DNA from: Proteiniclasticum ruminis
GTDB taxonomy: Bacteria; Bacillota; Clostridia; Clostridiales; Clostridiaceae
Length of the DNA: 64,000 nucleotides
NCBI RefSeq assembly: GCF_900115135.1
Contig: NZ_FOVK01000004.1
Coordinates: forward strand, 62,001 to 126,000
Direction of reading: 5' to 3'
The position numbers were made by a program, and so were the translations under genes. Below, piece by piece: positions 16,825 to 24,974 of this stretch. The notes under the pieces were generated by a model. It saw nothing but the letters and a program-made list of their open reading frames with translations. It made no database searches and had not been told where the DNA came from. Position 1 is the stretch's first letter; each line of letters begins with the position of its first letter.

Positions 16825-17619
16825 CTATAAGGCCAGGAAATCCAGCATCGTCTGCATCACTGCATCTTCATGATGATTTCCTGTGATATATCTTGCCCGG
16901 TCTTTGACTTTATCCACCGCATTTCTCATGGCAAAGCTGAAATGAGCCCGGTCCAGGAGCTCCAGATCATTATACCCGTCACCAAAAGCCATGGTTTCTT
17001 CTCGGCTCACCGAAAGCATCTCCTGAAGCCTTGCCACCGTTGTTCCTTTATGAACACCGTAGGCCGCAATATCCAGCCAGGTGTCTTCGGAAGCCACGAG
17101 ATAGGCCTCCTTTTGATATTCCTCCATCTTTTTCAGGGTATCATAACAGTTTCCTTTTGGATCATGCACTGTAATTTTCACAAAAGGCTCTTTGATTTCC
17201 GTAAAGTCTTTCACAACAATCACCGTCTGATAGGAGTTTCTGACAATCTGCGCTTCCGACTCTGGGACGGTGTCTTTCAGATAAGCTCCCACACTGGTAC
17301 AGGGAATCAGCGTCTGGTGAGCACCTACTTCTTCCAGCTTTGCAAGGATCCTCTCCCCCAGGCTGTTCTCTATGAGAGATTCAAACATCACTTCTCCATC
17401 TTTTTTAATTCTTGTGGCACTGTCCCCTAGAATCCAGACATCTTCTTTCTCCTCTTCCAACAGCTCCTCCACCCGCTCACACTGTTTTCCTGTGACGCAG
17501 GCAAAGTGCACCCCTTTTTCCTTCAGTTTTTTCTTCACTTCTTTAAAGAGGGTTCTGTTGTAGTCCCCTTCTTTATTCAGAAATGTACCGTCCATATCTG
17601 TCAGTATCAGCTTAATCAA
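16825..17619 (-). CDS. Cof-type HAD hydrolase
   Basis: A 264-residue Cof/YidA-type HAD phosphatase. With the start chosen here it begins MIKLILTDMDGTFLN, so the nucleophile and acid are Asp8 and Asp10. A cap domain occupies the middle, and the C-terminal motif is MAFGDGYNDLELLDRA, the metal-binding loop. I chose the TTG for residue 1 because GAGGAG lies nine bases ahead and the N-terminus then matches the family; an ATG eight codons upstream has no good site. Members dephosphorylate sugar phosphates, FMN or PLP; the substrate is not predictable from sequence. Confidence 0.85.
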   Translation of the reverse strand: MIKLILTDMDGTFLNKEGDYNRTLFKEVKKKLKEKGVHFACVTGKQCERVEELLEEEKEDVWILGDSATRIKKDGEVMFESLIENSLGERILAKLEEVGAHQTLIPCTSVGAYLKDTVPESEAQIVRNSYQTVIVVKDFTEIKEPFVKITVHDPKGNCYDTLKKMEEYQKEAYLVASEDTWLDIAAYGVHKGTTVARLQEMLSVSREETMAFGDGYNDLELLDRAHFSFAMRNAVDKVKDRARYITGNHHEDAVMQTMLDFLAL

Positions 17620-17813
17620 TCGTTCTCTCTCCTCACATCTCATCTTGCATCTTTCTTCTATTCTACCATGGAAACCAAGCCTTTGGTGAGGATGAAAAGT
17701 TCTGAAGAGTGAACAGGAAAAATCTTAAAGGTTTCTACATTCTTTCCCAAGAACTTTATGTTATATTCTTGGAGAATAGAATACAGCCCTCTTATGAAAG
17801 GAGACCAGTGAAG

Positions 17814-18779
17814 ATGAATCAAAGAAAATGGATAAAAAATACAGCACTGACTTTAGCACTCTCAGGCCTTATGCTTGCAAGCTTTGCTATGCCTTCAGAA
17901 AAAGTCCTGGCTGATGAACTGAAAGACCCGGTTTTTGCCTATGGAGAAAGCCTCACAGCATCTGAAAAGGAAAGAACCGCAGAGCTTCTTTCTAAAGATC
18001 CAGATGCCAAAGAGATTATCGTGAAGATCAATGAGCTTAATGACATCCTTCATAACAGCTACGACTATTATCAGGTATACTCTTCCGTCTATCTGAAGCC
18101 TGGAAACACTGGGGAAGGAGTTCGCGTGGAGATTGTCACCCCAGAGACCATCACAAAAATCACACCAGCCCAGTACCAGAATGCGGCCATCACCGCAGGG
18201 GCTGTGAATCTCACCATCCGAATCGCTTCCGTAAAAGCGGTGGACGGATCCGGTGCTTTGGCTGGGGTATACAAAGCCTTCAGTGATGCGGGCTTTGAGC
18301 TTCCAGAAGAAAATGTCATCGTAGCTCAGGAAGAGCTTCAGGAAACCTCTGACATCAGTGAAGAGAATGAAGGCAAAGAAGGGTACTCTGATGAGCTCTT
18401 AAACGCAGCCATCGCAGAAATCAAAGCCCAGATCCAGAAAGAAAAAGAGGAGAATGGCGGAGACATCAATCAGGTAAACATCACAAATATCGTAAACAAC
18501 GTCCTCAACAACTACAACCTGGGCGATATTCTCTCTGAAGAAAACAAAGAAAAGCTCATTGAGCTCATGAAAAAGTTTGGAGAACTGGAGTTTACAGAAG
18601 CCCAGAAAGAAGCCATCAAAGAATTCGGTAAGAATCTCATTGAAAACGGCGGAAATCTTCTGGATGACGTGAAGTCCACCTGGGACAATCTGGATGAAGA
18701 TGTGAAGACTGGAATCTCAGGATTCTTCAGAAGCATCCTGGAAGCCATCGGCAATTTCTTTAAGGGGCTGTTCGGCTAA
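17814..18779 (+). CDS. Secreted DUF1002 protein
   Basis: A 321-residue exported protein. A basic N-terminus (MNQRKWIKN) and a hydrophobic core (about residues 10-30) form a signal peptide, with likely cleavage after VLA. The next ~150 residues match the DUF1002 family of Firmicutes, with VRVEIVTPETITKITPAQYQNAAITAGA as a recognisable stretch (only part of it needed for the call). After an acidic linker come a helical segment with repeated INQVN/NIVNNVLNN and a C-terminal amphipathic helix ending in FFRSILEAIGNFFKGLFG. An AAGGAG site lies 10 bases before the ATG; GTG two codons earlier is also possible. The function of DUF1002 is unknown. It is the only plus-strand gene in this stretch and has twin terminators. 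Confidence 0.75.
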   Translation: MNQRKWIKNTALTLALSGLMLASFAMPSEKVLADELKDPVFAYGESLTASEKERTAELLSKDPDAKEIIVKINELNDILHNSYDYYQVYSSVYLKPGNTGEGVRVEIVTPETITKITPAQYQNAAITAGAVNLTIRIASVKAVDGSGALAGVYKAFSDAGFELPEENVIVAQEELQETSDISEENEGKEGYSDELLNAAIAEIKAQIQKEKEENGGDINQVNITNIVNNVLNNYNLGDILSEENKEKLIELMKKFGELEFTEAQKEAIKEFGKNLIENGGNLLDDVKSTWDNLDEDVKTGISGFFRSILEAIGNFFKGLFG

Positions 18780-18805
18780 GAACCTCCACAACAACTTCAT
18801 TCAAA

Positions 18806-18885
18806 AAGGAAGAGGCTCCGTGCCTCTTCCTTTTTGCTTTTATATAAGGAAGAGGCTCCGTGCCTCTTCCTTTTTGCTTTTATAT
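18806..18885 (+). terminator. Tandemly duplicated intrinsic terminator
   Basis: Two perfect 40-bp direct copies (18806-18845 and 18846-18885), each a 10-bp GC-rich hairpin (GGAAGAGGC/GCCTCTTCC) with a T run. The first lies 27 bases after the DUF1002 stop. The symmetrical stem could also stop minus-strand transcription from the kinase gene that converges here. Confidence 0.9.
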
Positions 18886-18903
18886 ACTGTATTCATCAGC
18901 TGC

Positions 18904-19350
18904 TTATGCCGTTAAAATCCTCTCTGCAGCATCCTCTGGTGATTCACTACTGGAATCCACCAGAAGCTTTGCCTCTATGCCTTCCCAAAGATGCATCTGC
19001 TTCTCCAGCATCACCTCAAGTGGTTTGGGAAGAGTTCCGCGCATGCGCTCTGCAAATCGCCTTTTAATGTCTTCCGGTGTTGCCGTAAAGCGTACAGTGA
19101 AGATGTTCTCCGTAACACGGATGCGGTCAAAAAGCTCCTTCTCTGTACACACAAAAATAAGGGATTCTTCACCATCAGGTTTTGAAGCTTCTTCCAATTT
19201 CTCGTGGAAGATCCTCCAGGCATCCCCTTCCGCTTTCGCAAGTCTCAGATAATCCTTACCAGAGTATATCTTTGCACCTGTTCTTTTTCCTACAATCTCA
19301 GCTGCTGTGGATTTCCCGCTGCAGCTGGGACCCATAAACACAAATAACAT
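18904..19350 (-). CDS. Small P-loop kinase-like protein
   Basis: A 148-residue P-loop NTPase with a Walker A GPSCSGKST at residues 7-15 directly after a hydrophobic strand. It is of the AAA_33/nucleotide or shikimate kinase-like group. DRIRV near 76 and FTATPEDIKRRFAERMRG (about 88-105) look like the lid and its arginines. The strong GAGGAGG site supports the start. The substrate is unknown. It is the third gene of a minus-strand set after a kinase-HD fusion and a cysteine-rich small protein, spaced by about 50 bases each. Confidence 0.75.
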   Translation of the reverse strand: MLFVFMGPSCSGKSTAAEIVGKRTGAKIYSGKDYLRLAKAEGDAWRIFHEKLEEASKPDGEESLIFVCTEKELFDRIRVTENIFTVRFTATPEDIKRRFAERMRGTLPKPLEVMLEKQMHLWEGIEAKLLVDSSSESPEDAAERILTA

Positions 19351-19402
19351 CTCTCGTCCTCCTCAATTGTCCAACATATTTTTTCAATATAAACGCATCA
19401 CA

Positions 19403-19615
19403 TTACATACTTTGCTCTTTCAAAAGAACCATGCATCTTTTGTAGAGCGGATCCAGTTCGCAGCCGCAGCTGCCGCATTCCTCATCTGCCTTTTCCACAG
19501 CTTCCAAAAGAGTTTCTCCGGAAACTGTTCCGGCCAAATATCCTTGGGATGGTATGGAAATCAGGTCCCACCCAGAATCCACAAATTTTTTCAGTATATT
19601 TTTCAGCTCTTCCAT
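19403..19615 (-). CDS. 70-residue cysteine-rich protein
   Basis: A short protein with an N-terminal helix (EELKNILKKFVDSG), a strand-turn region, and a C-terminal cluster CGSCGCELDPLYKRC, four cysteines that could hold a metal. The start is the ATG eight bases after GGAGG; an upstream in-frame start would overlap the preceding gene. I do not recognise a family. The conserved spacing to the flanking kinase genes and the good ribosome site argue for a real gene. Confidence 0.6.
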   Translation of the reverse strand: MEELKNILKKFVDSGWDLISIPSQGYLAGTVSGETLLEAVEKADEECGSCGCELDPLYKRCMVLLKEQSM

Positions 19616-19664
19616 TTGTAATCCTCCGATATCATCATTCATTCTTATCTTTAGAAGGCTTTTC

Positions 19665-20837
19665 TCAGAAGCCATTCCATTCTTTATAGAACTCCTGGAG
19701 AAATCTCTTCATGAACTCTTCCCGCTCCCGGGCTATTTCTTTGGCTGCCTCTGTGTTCATGAGATCCTTCAGAAGAAACAGTTTCTCATAAAAATGATTT
19801 ACCGAGCTTCCGTTACTATTTCTATACTCTTCCGGTGTCATGGAAAGATTCGGTTTCTCCTTGGGGTCATACATCGCCCGTCCCCGGCTACCGCCAAAGG
19901 CAAAAGTTCTGGCTATTCCTATGGCACCTAAGGCATCCAGGCGGTCCGCATCCTGAACAATCATCCCTTCTATGGTGGAAGGAGCATTCTCTCTGCGGTT
20001 CTTGAAAGATACGGTACGGATGGCTTCCAGAACCCGCTCCTGAAGTGCCGGAGTTATATCAGCTTCTTCCAGGAACCTTCTTGCAAACTGAAGCTCCTTG
20101 CTTTGAAATAGCTTCTCATCATCCACATCATGAAGAAGAGCGGCTAGAGACACCACCTCCAAAGAGCAGTCTATTTCTTTCGCCAGCATCAGGGCATTCC
20201 GATAAACCCTTAAGGTATGATAGACATCATGACCCGATGCTTCCCCTAGAAAATGACTTTCTACCAGCTTCTTAATCACCTCGGTCTTCTCCATAAAAGC
20301 AAGAAAATCCTCAATCTTCTCTACATTCATCTCCAAAGGATCTTCCCCGCTTAGGTTCAGCTGAGGGCACGGAAGAAGCCTCTGCCAGAGATTATGCTTT
20401 TCACGACTTCTCATATGGGCGCTTCCTGTATCATACTTTCCAGCCCACTCCAAAAACCTCAGATGCTGCTCATACATATCTCCCTCCGGTAGGATCCGCT
20501 CCCCAAATTTCTCATATTCTCTTTCTTTGATTCGATGAAGCCTGACTTTCGTCTCTGTATCCAGGCGCACTGCCAAAGTGAACTCTTTCATGAGTTCATC
20601 CCCCCAGTCCACCAGAGAGCCAGAAAGAACGGTCTTCTGGGAAGCCTTGATCTTTTGGAGAATCATGGACACCGCTTCTTCCGGCTCTCGTCTTTCACTG
20701 TACATGGGATTGGTTCTTTTCCAGAAGAATTCATCCGTATCCAGAAAAGTATACCCCAAGAGCTCACTGACTTTCCTCCCTAGAGCGGATGTGCCAGAGC
20801 CAGAGGCACCATAGATATGTATCACCTGTTTCATCAT
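19665..20837 (-). CDS. P-loop kinase fused to HD phosphohydrolase
   Basis: A ~390-residue two-domain protein. Residues ~1-190 are an adenylate-kinase-like P-loop domain: HIYGASGSGTSALG holds the Walker A, LDTDEFFWKRTNP follows, and LSGSLVDWGDE is a kinase-like strand. Residues ~200-390 are an HD domain of the YedJ type: a histidine in SGHDVYH, the metal pair in LLHDVDD, and a later aspartate in IVQDADRLDALG. Such HD proteins are phosphohydrolases of unknown substrate. The fusion of a kinase to a phosphatase suggests a nucleotide or nucleoside pathway. The start is uncertain: adjacent ATGs have a weak site, and a GTG 12 codons earlier is open. First gene of a probable three-gene operon. Confidence 0.78.
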   Translation of the reverse strand: MMKQVIHIYGASGSGTSALGRKVSELLGYTFLDTDEFFWKRTNPMYSERREPEEAVSMILQKIKASQKTVLSGSLVDWGDELMKEFTLAVRLDTETKVRLHRIKEREYEKFGERILPEGDMYEQHLRFLEWAGKYDTGSAHMRSREKHNLWQRLLPCPQLNLSGEDPLEMNVEKIEDFLAFMEKTEVIKKLVESHFLGEASGHDVYHTLRVYRNALMLAKEIDCSLEVVSLAALLHDVDDEKLFQSKELQFARRFLEEADITPALQERVLEAIRTVSFKNRRENAPSTIEGMIVQDADRLDALGAIGIARTFAFGGSRGRAMYDPKEKPNLSMTPEEYRNSNGSSVNHFYEKLFLLKDLMNTEAAKEIAREREEFMKRFLQEFYKEWNGF

Positions 20838-20974
20838 TTCACCACTTTCTTCATCTGATCTGCGTATATCCACCTGAAGACTCTTCTTTCGTTCTGAGCG
20901 TCAACCTATATACTTTACGGTACTCTATCTTTTTGAAATTTTCAATCATTTTGTAGACATCCGTAGATAACGGT

Positions 20975-21014
20975 GAAAAAGACTGCTCCCTTCTTTGAAA
21001 GTGGAAGCAGTCTT
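20975..21014 (-). terminator. Terminator of the lipoprotein gene
   Basis: A stem with AAGACTGCT pairing with AGCAGTCTT, 19 bases past the lipoprotein stop codon and followed on the minus strand by a TTTTTC run. Confidence 0.75.
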
Positions 21015-21033
21015 ATCTAGTTTATTATAACAG

Positions 21034-22158
21034 CTATGGCGCAACCTCTTCCATCAGGGGAAGGAAGCTTTGCTCCAGTGTTACGGGATCCAGCACTGAA
21101 ATTCGCCTTTTCTCATCATTGTTATGATAATACAGTTTTCCATTTACATAGTTCAGACTGAACGCAATCTGTACCTGAAGAAGAAGCTCTTCTTCTGATC
21201 CATCTGGTCTGCTCTTGTAAATACCCTGGTCTGCTTTATCCTGCCGGCGGCCTGACCAATAATAGTAGATGAAGTCCTCTGCCTCAGTGACACCGCTGAT
21301 TGCTTTATCCAGCTGAGAAAATTGACCATTTTCCGTATTAAATCTTGTCATACCTCTGCTGCCATTCACCCTTGGCTCATATAAGATGGATCCCTTGGTT
21401 GGGAAAAGGTCCGTACCGAAGGTATCCTGCTCGTCCACCTTCTCCGGTGTTCCGCCAGTAAGAGGAAGCTTATAGACATAGGACTCGCTGGCTCCATCCA
21501 GATAGTTATTCAGATAGATCATATCATTCACCAAAGCATAGCCTTCGTAAACATCCTTCACCAGCAAGGTTTCTTCCGTTCCATCATACTTGAGCCTAAA
21601 GAGGCCTCCCTCATCGCTGTTAAAGAAATATAGATACTCGTCATACAGTAGAAGATCTGTAATGTATCCTTTTTGGAGCAGCATGAGATTTTCTCCATCC
21701 GTATCCATTCTGAAAATACCATAGGAGCTTTCTGTAGCTTCCTCTGGATAATAGGAACCTGCAAAAAAGAGTGTTCCATCTCCATAGTTCAGAAAACTGA
21801 ACTGGCCTTCCACCAGCACCTCTGATTCCTTTGTCTCCAGGTTGGTCCGAAGAATATTTCCAGTAATCATGCTGTCCATGTGATAAAGATAGGGCGCCTC
21901 ATAGACTGCCATACCATCATTGATGATATTGGACATGGTATTGCCAAAGCCCTCCAGGGAAAGTGCTGCAGGTTTTTCTTCTTCCGGATTTTCCTCGGAA
22001 GGCTCCTCCGTCTCAGGATTCTCAGAAGAAGTTTCTACCGAGGGCTCTTCCTCCTTGGGCTCATTTCCCGGAGGATCCACAGATTCACTTTTGCCACAGC
22101 CAGCTGCAACTATCAGAAGCACTGCCATGAGAAAAGGGAACATCCACTTTTTTTTCAT
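21034..22158 (-). CDS. DUF5050-type beta-propeller lipoprotein
   Basis: A 374-residue surface lipoprotein. Residues 1-20 form a signal peptide with the lipobox VAAGC, so Cys21 is the lipidated residue. An acidic, Pro/Glu-rich linker (about 22-65) follows. The rest is a repetitive beta structure with elements such as YGIFRMDTDGEN, GGLFRLKYDGTEE and IYKSRPDGSEEE spaced about 40-50 residues apart, typical of DUF5050 propellers. The role is unknown; such proteins are thought to bind or scaffold at the cell surface. It has its own terminator and no obvious operon partner. Confidence 0.8.
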   Translation of the reverse strand: MKKKWMFPFLMAVLLIVAAGCGKSESVDPPGNEPKEEEPSVETSSENPETEEPSEENPEEEKPAALSLEGFGNTMSNIINDGMAVYEAPYLYHMDSMITGNILRTNLETKESEVLVEGQFSFLNYGDGTLFFAGSYYPEEATESSYGIFRMDTDGENLMLLQKGYITDLLLYDEYLYFFNSDEGGLFRLKYDGTEETLLVKDVYEGYALVNDMIYLNNYLDGASESYVYKLPLTGGTPEKVDEQDTFGTDLFPTKGSILYEPRVNGSRGMTRFNTENGQFSQLDKAISGVTEAEDFIYYYWSGRRQDKADQGIYKSRPDGSEEELLLQVQIAFSLNYVNGKLYYHNNDEKRRISVLDPVTLEQSFLPLMEEVAP

Positions 22159-22233
22159 AAAACACCATCCTTTCTCTTTCTTTATTCCTGTGAACTATAG
22201 TCTGCCAATGATCCTTCACCATTTCATGGACCC

Positions 22234-22740
22234 CTACCTATTCTCTAATGAAGACATTCTTTTTTCTGCCCATTTTAAAACCGGAATTAGATTTTCTTCT
22301 TTTACTCCATCAAAGCCATGAACGATGATCTCCACCGCCTCCTTTTTCCGTTCATCCTTCTCTGCGCTTTTCCTCATCGCTTTCACAAACATCGAAAGCA
22401 TCACCTTATCCATCCCCTTGAGATCACGAAGAGGTCTGCATCCTCCCCGAAGATAAAAGAACGATTTGTTCTCAATCCTATTACGCCTTTTCACTTCTTC
22501 TTCACTGGGTTCTGCACTCCTGCCTGTTCCGGATCCGCATACCGCAACCACCTTATGTCCCTTCATCTTCTGAAGTCCCTGAACTTTCCCCACTTTCATC
22601 CAGCCTAGATACAGCACCTCCGACTCCTTTGGCACCTTAGGAAGCTCCTTCACATCCACTATATCCACCCCAAGCTTTTCCGACAGCATACTCGCATACT
22701 TTTTCGTAAACCCGGTTTTTGACGCATACACAATGATCAA
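22234..22740 (-). CDS. Flavodoxin-domain protein
   Basis: A 168-residue protein whose first 20 residues (IIVYASKTGFTKKYASMLSE) form the FMN-phosphate loop of flavodoxins. VLYLGWMKVGKVQG near 44-57 and VVAVCGSGTG near 65-74 are the next two strand-loops. The rest is shorter and more basic than a classical flavodoxin, as in flavodoxin-like reductases or protoporphyrinogen oxidase HemG relatives. The start is TTG with GAGAGGGTG seven bases ahead. The ~170 bp upstream hold no gene I can support. Confidence 0.75.
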   Translation of the reverse strand: MIIVYASKTGFTKKYASMLSEKLGVDIVDVKELPKVPKESEVLYLGWMKVGKVQGLQKMKGHKVVAVCGSGTGRSAEPSEEEVKRRNRIENKSFFYLRGGCRPLRDLKGMDKVMLSMFVKAMRKSAEKDERKKEAVEIIVHGFDGVKEENLIPVLKWAEKRMSSLENR

Positions 22741-22915
22741 GCTGCTTCACCCTCTCTAAAACTCCAAATTCCTGAGCTCTATCCCACGGAATTTCTAATG
22801 ATTTCACAAAGATGCAATTCTTTGTTATCTTACTCTCATCATACTCTGTAGAAGCCTCTCCCGCAACGATTTTTACACTTGTGATGAGGTTCTGGAACAC
22901 TCTTTTTCGCATATT

Positions 22916-22945
22916 AAAAGTGCCTGGAATCTCTTCAAGGCACTT
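22916..22945 (-). terminator. Terminator after the GNAT gene
   Basis: A hairpin AAGTGCCT/AGGCACTT lies nine bases past the acetyltransferase stop; the minus strand continues with TTTTAAT. It ends the MocR-GNAT transcript. Confidence 0.65.
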
Positions 22946-22953
22946 CCCTGTTT

Positions 22954-23472
22954 CTATGCTGTTTCATCACTCTCCCACACATAGGTGGGCTCCTCCTGGG
23001 AAAGATCTTCGTACCACTTCATCCCAATATACCGGTAGCCAGCTTTTTCCAGCACCTTTTGGGAGGATGTATTTCTGGGGTCTGCAGAAGAAATGATGCT
23101 TCTGAGATGCAAAATTTCTTTGGCATACTGAGTCACTCCAAGGACGGACTCTGTAGCATAGCCTTTTCCCCAGTGTCTTTTTTTAAAGTGGTAAAGAAGC
23201 TCCGCATCAAAGCTTTCCACAGGCGGATTGAATCCGCAGACGCCTACTGCTTCTTCCGTTTCCTTTAGAAGAACAAGGTATGGAGAAAACCCCCGCTCCT
23301 TCTGCATGGTCTGATAAAAAGAGATGGACCGTTCTTCCTGCTCTCTGGTTCCAGCACCACCGCTCCACGCCATGACCTCGTCATCTCCCCAGATCTCCAT
23401 GATCTCCTCCAGATCCTCTTTCTGAAGGGCTCTAAAATAGAGCCTTTCCGTTTCAAAAAGCATATCTTCCAT
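22954..23472 (-). CDS. GNAT acetyltransferase (RimJ/RimL-like)
   Basis: A 172-residue N-acetyltransferase. LFETERLYFRALQKEDLEEI is the usual N-terminus of this branch; the acetyl-CoA loop is in HWGKGYATESVLG (about 114-126), and NTSSQKVLEKAGYRYIG is motif B. The branch acetylates ribosomal protein N-termini or small amines; the target here is unknown. Its start lies two bases after the MocR gene stop, so it is translated from the same mRNA, and it may act on a vitamin B6-related amine or be a passenger. Confidence 0.85.
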   Translation of the reverse strand: MEDMLFETERLYFRALQKEDLEEIMEIWGDDEVMAWSGGAGTREQEERSISFYQTMQKERGFSPYLVLLKETEEAVGVCGFNPPVESFDAELLYHFKKRHWGKGYATESVLGVTQYAKEILHLRSIISSADPRNTSSQKVLEKAGYRYIGMKWYEDLSQEEPTYVWESDETA

Positions 23473-23474
23473 GT

Positions 23475-24869
23475 TCAGTCCACTTCCTTTCTCGCTGCAT
23501 CCTCACTGCATCTCACCAGTTTTTTCACCACCGCATCCATTTCCTCATCCTTGATGCCGCTGTAGGAGAAGACGAGGATCCTGTTGTCCTGATATTCCTC
23601 TACCCCTTCCAAGGCAATGCCTTCCGCTTTCGCCCGTTCCACCATATCAGGCAGCGACACTTCTTTTGCAAAGGATAAAACCACATGAAGTCCTGATTCT
23701 TTGCCCACCAGCTCAAAATATTTCGTGGGATATTTTTTGAAGGCCTCCACCAACAGCTGGTTCTTTTTCTTATAAAGAATCCGGATTCTTCGAAGGTGCC
23801 TCTCAAAGGAGCCATCCCGCATATATTCTGCCAGCGCCAGCTGCTCGGTTTTAGACACAGACTGGGAGTAGCGGCTTCTCACCATGTGGAAGCTCTTCAG
23901 GAGCTCCTGAGGAAGAATGAGAAAACTGATGCGTAGAGATGGAATAAGTAGTTTCGAGAAAGACCCTGCATAAATCACGCGGCCACTGGTGGATATACCC
24001 TGGAGAGCAGGCACCGGGTATCCTTCATAGCGAAGGATGCTGTCATAATCATCTTCAATGATGTAGCCTTTCTCCCTTTCCGCCCAGCTTAACAGCTGCA
24101 TTCTCTTTCGGATGGGCATGACACTGCCTGTGGGATACTGATGGGAAGGAGACACATAGACAATTTTCGCTCTGCTCTTTTCCAGGTCTTCAATCCTTAA
24201 CCCATCTTCTTCAATGGGAATCTTCAAGGTCTCATAGCCATGGTCCTCAAACACATACATGCCCTTGGAAAATCCTGGGTACTCAAAGGCGATCTCCTGG
24301 GTAGAGGTCCGAAGAAAGGAAGCCAGCAGACTGAAAAGCACCTGGATCCCTGCCCCCACCACCACCTGACTGGGCTCTGCCCGAACGCCTCTGGACTGAC
24401 TGATGAACTTGGCGATTTCCAGGCGCAGCTCATACTCTCCCTGAATGTCTCCAACGCTTAAAAGGGAATCGCTCCGATACTCCAACACATGGTTTATGGC
24501 TTTCTTCCATTCCTGAAAATTGAAGGTGCCCTCACTGGCCCGGTCCTGAGGGATTTCTTCCACCATATGCTCCATCTTCTCTTTTTCTCCAGGGTCCTTG
24601 CCAAAATCCCAAAGGGTGCTCTCTATGTCCTGAACATAGAATCCGCTTTTGGGCACACTTTCCACAAATCCTTCCAGCTGAAGCTGGGTATAGGCATTTT
24701 CCACCGTGATCTTGCTTACACCTAAGGATGCGGAAACGGACCTTACGGAAGGGAGCTTCTCCCCTTTTTTCAGGATTCCTTTGAGAATATCTTCTTTCAG
24801 CCGTTCATACAGCTGAATATATTTAGGGATGCCTGTTCCATCCTCAAACTTCATCATATATCCGATCAT
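23475..24869 (-). CDS. MocR/PdxR-family regulator (GntR-aminotransferase)
   Basis: A 464-residue MocR-type regulator. Residues ~10-80 are a GntR winged helix (IPKYIQLYERLKEDIL and LPSVRSVSASLGVSKITVENAY). From ~115 on it is a type I aminotransferase fold with the PLP region: VSPSHQYPTGSVMP, IIEDDYDSILRYEG, and the lysine in YAGSFSKLLIPSLRISFL. These proteins sense PLP or amino acids and often control vitamin B6 genes. It is transcribed divergently from an ECF substrate-binding protein 105 bp away, which suggests control of that transporter. The ATG has GAGGTGA just upstream. Confidence 0.9.
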   Translation of the reverse strand: MIGYMMKFEDGTGIPKYIQLYERLKEDILKGILKKGEKLPSVRSVSASLGVSKITVENAYTQLQLEGFVESVPKSGFYVQDIESTLWDFGKDPGEKEKMEHMVEEIPQDRASEGTFNFQEWKKAINHVLEYRSDSLLSVGDIQGEYELRLEIAKFISQSRGVRAEPSQVVVGAGIQVLFSLLASFLRTSTQEIAFEYPGFSKGMYVFEDHGYETLKIPIEEDGLRIEDLEKSRAKIVYVSPSHQYPTGSVMPIRKRMQLLSWAEREKGYIIEDDYDSILRYEGYPVPALQGISTSGRVIYAGSFSKLLIPSLRISFLILPQELLKSFHMVRSRYSQSVSKTEQLALAEYMRDGSFERHLRRIRILYKKKNQLLVEAFKKYPTKYFELVGKESGLHVVLSFAKEVSLPDMVERAKAEGIALEGVEEYQDNRILVFSYSGIKDEEMDAVVKKLVRCSEDAARKEVD

Positions 24870-24906
24870 GTTCTCACCTCATCTGACCTTATTGAAATCA
24901 CTTAAA

Positions 24907-24950
24907 TTGTACCTATTGATGATGTCAATTATAAAGTATACTCAAGTTGA
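24907..24950 (+). promoter_or_regulatory. ECF promoter with candidate MocR operator
   Basis: TTGTAC (24907-24912), a 17-base spacer and TATAAA (24930-24935) form a good promoter for the ECF gene. The palindrome TCAAGTTGA (24942-24950) sits at the transcription start, and GTACCTAT occurs both at the -35 and just before the start codon. These are candidate sites for the divergent MocR regulator. Confidence 0.5.
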
Positions 24951-24974
24951 ATACAAGATGAAGAAGGAGTACCT

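Noticed and set aside
22637-22912. 91-codon minus-strand open frame upstream of the flavodoxin
   Set aside because: Its first half looks protein-like, but it begins directly after a terminator without a ribosome site and runs 100 bases into the flavodoxin gene in another frame. It could be a gene remnant; not enough to annotate.
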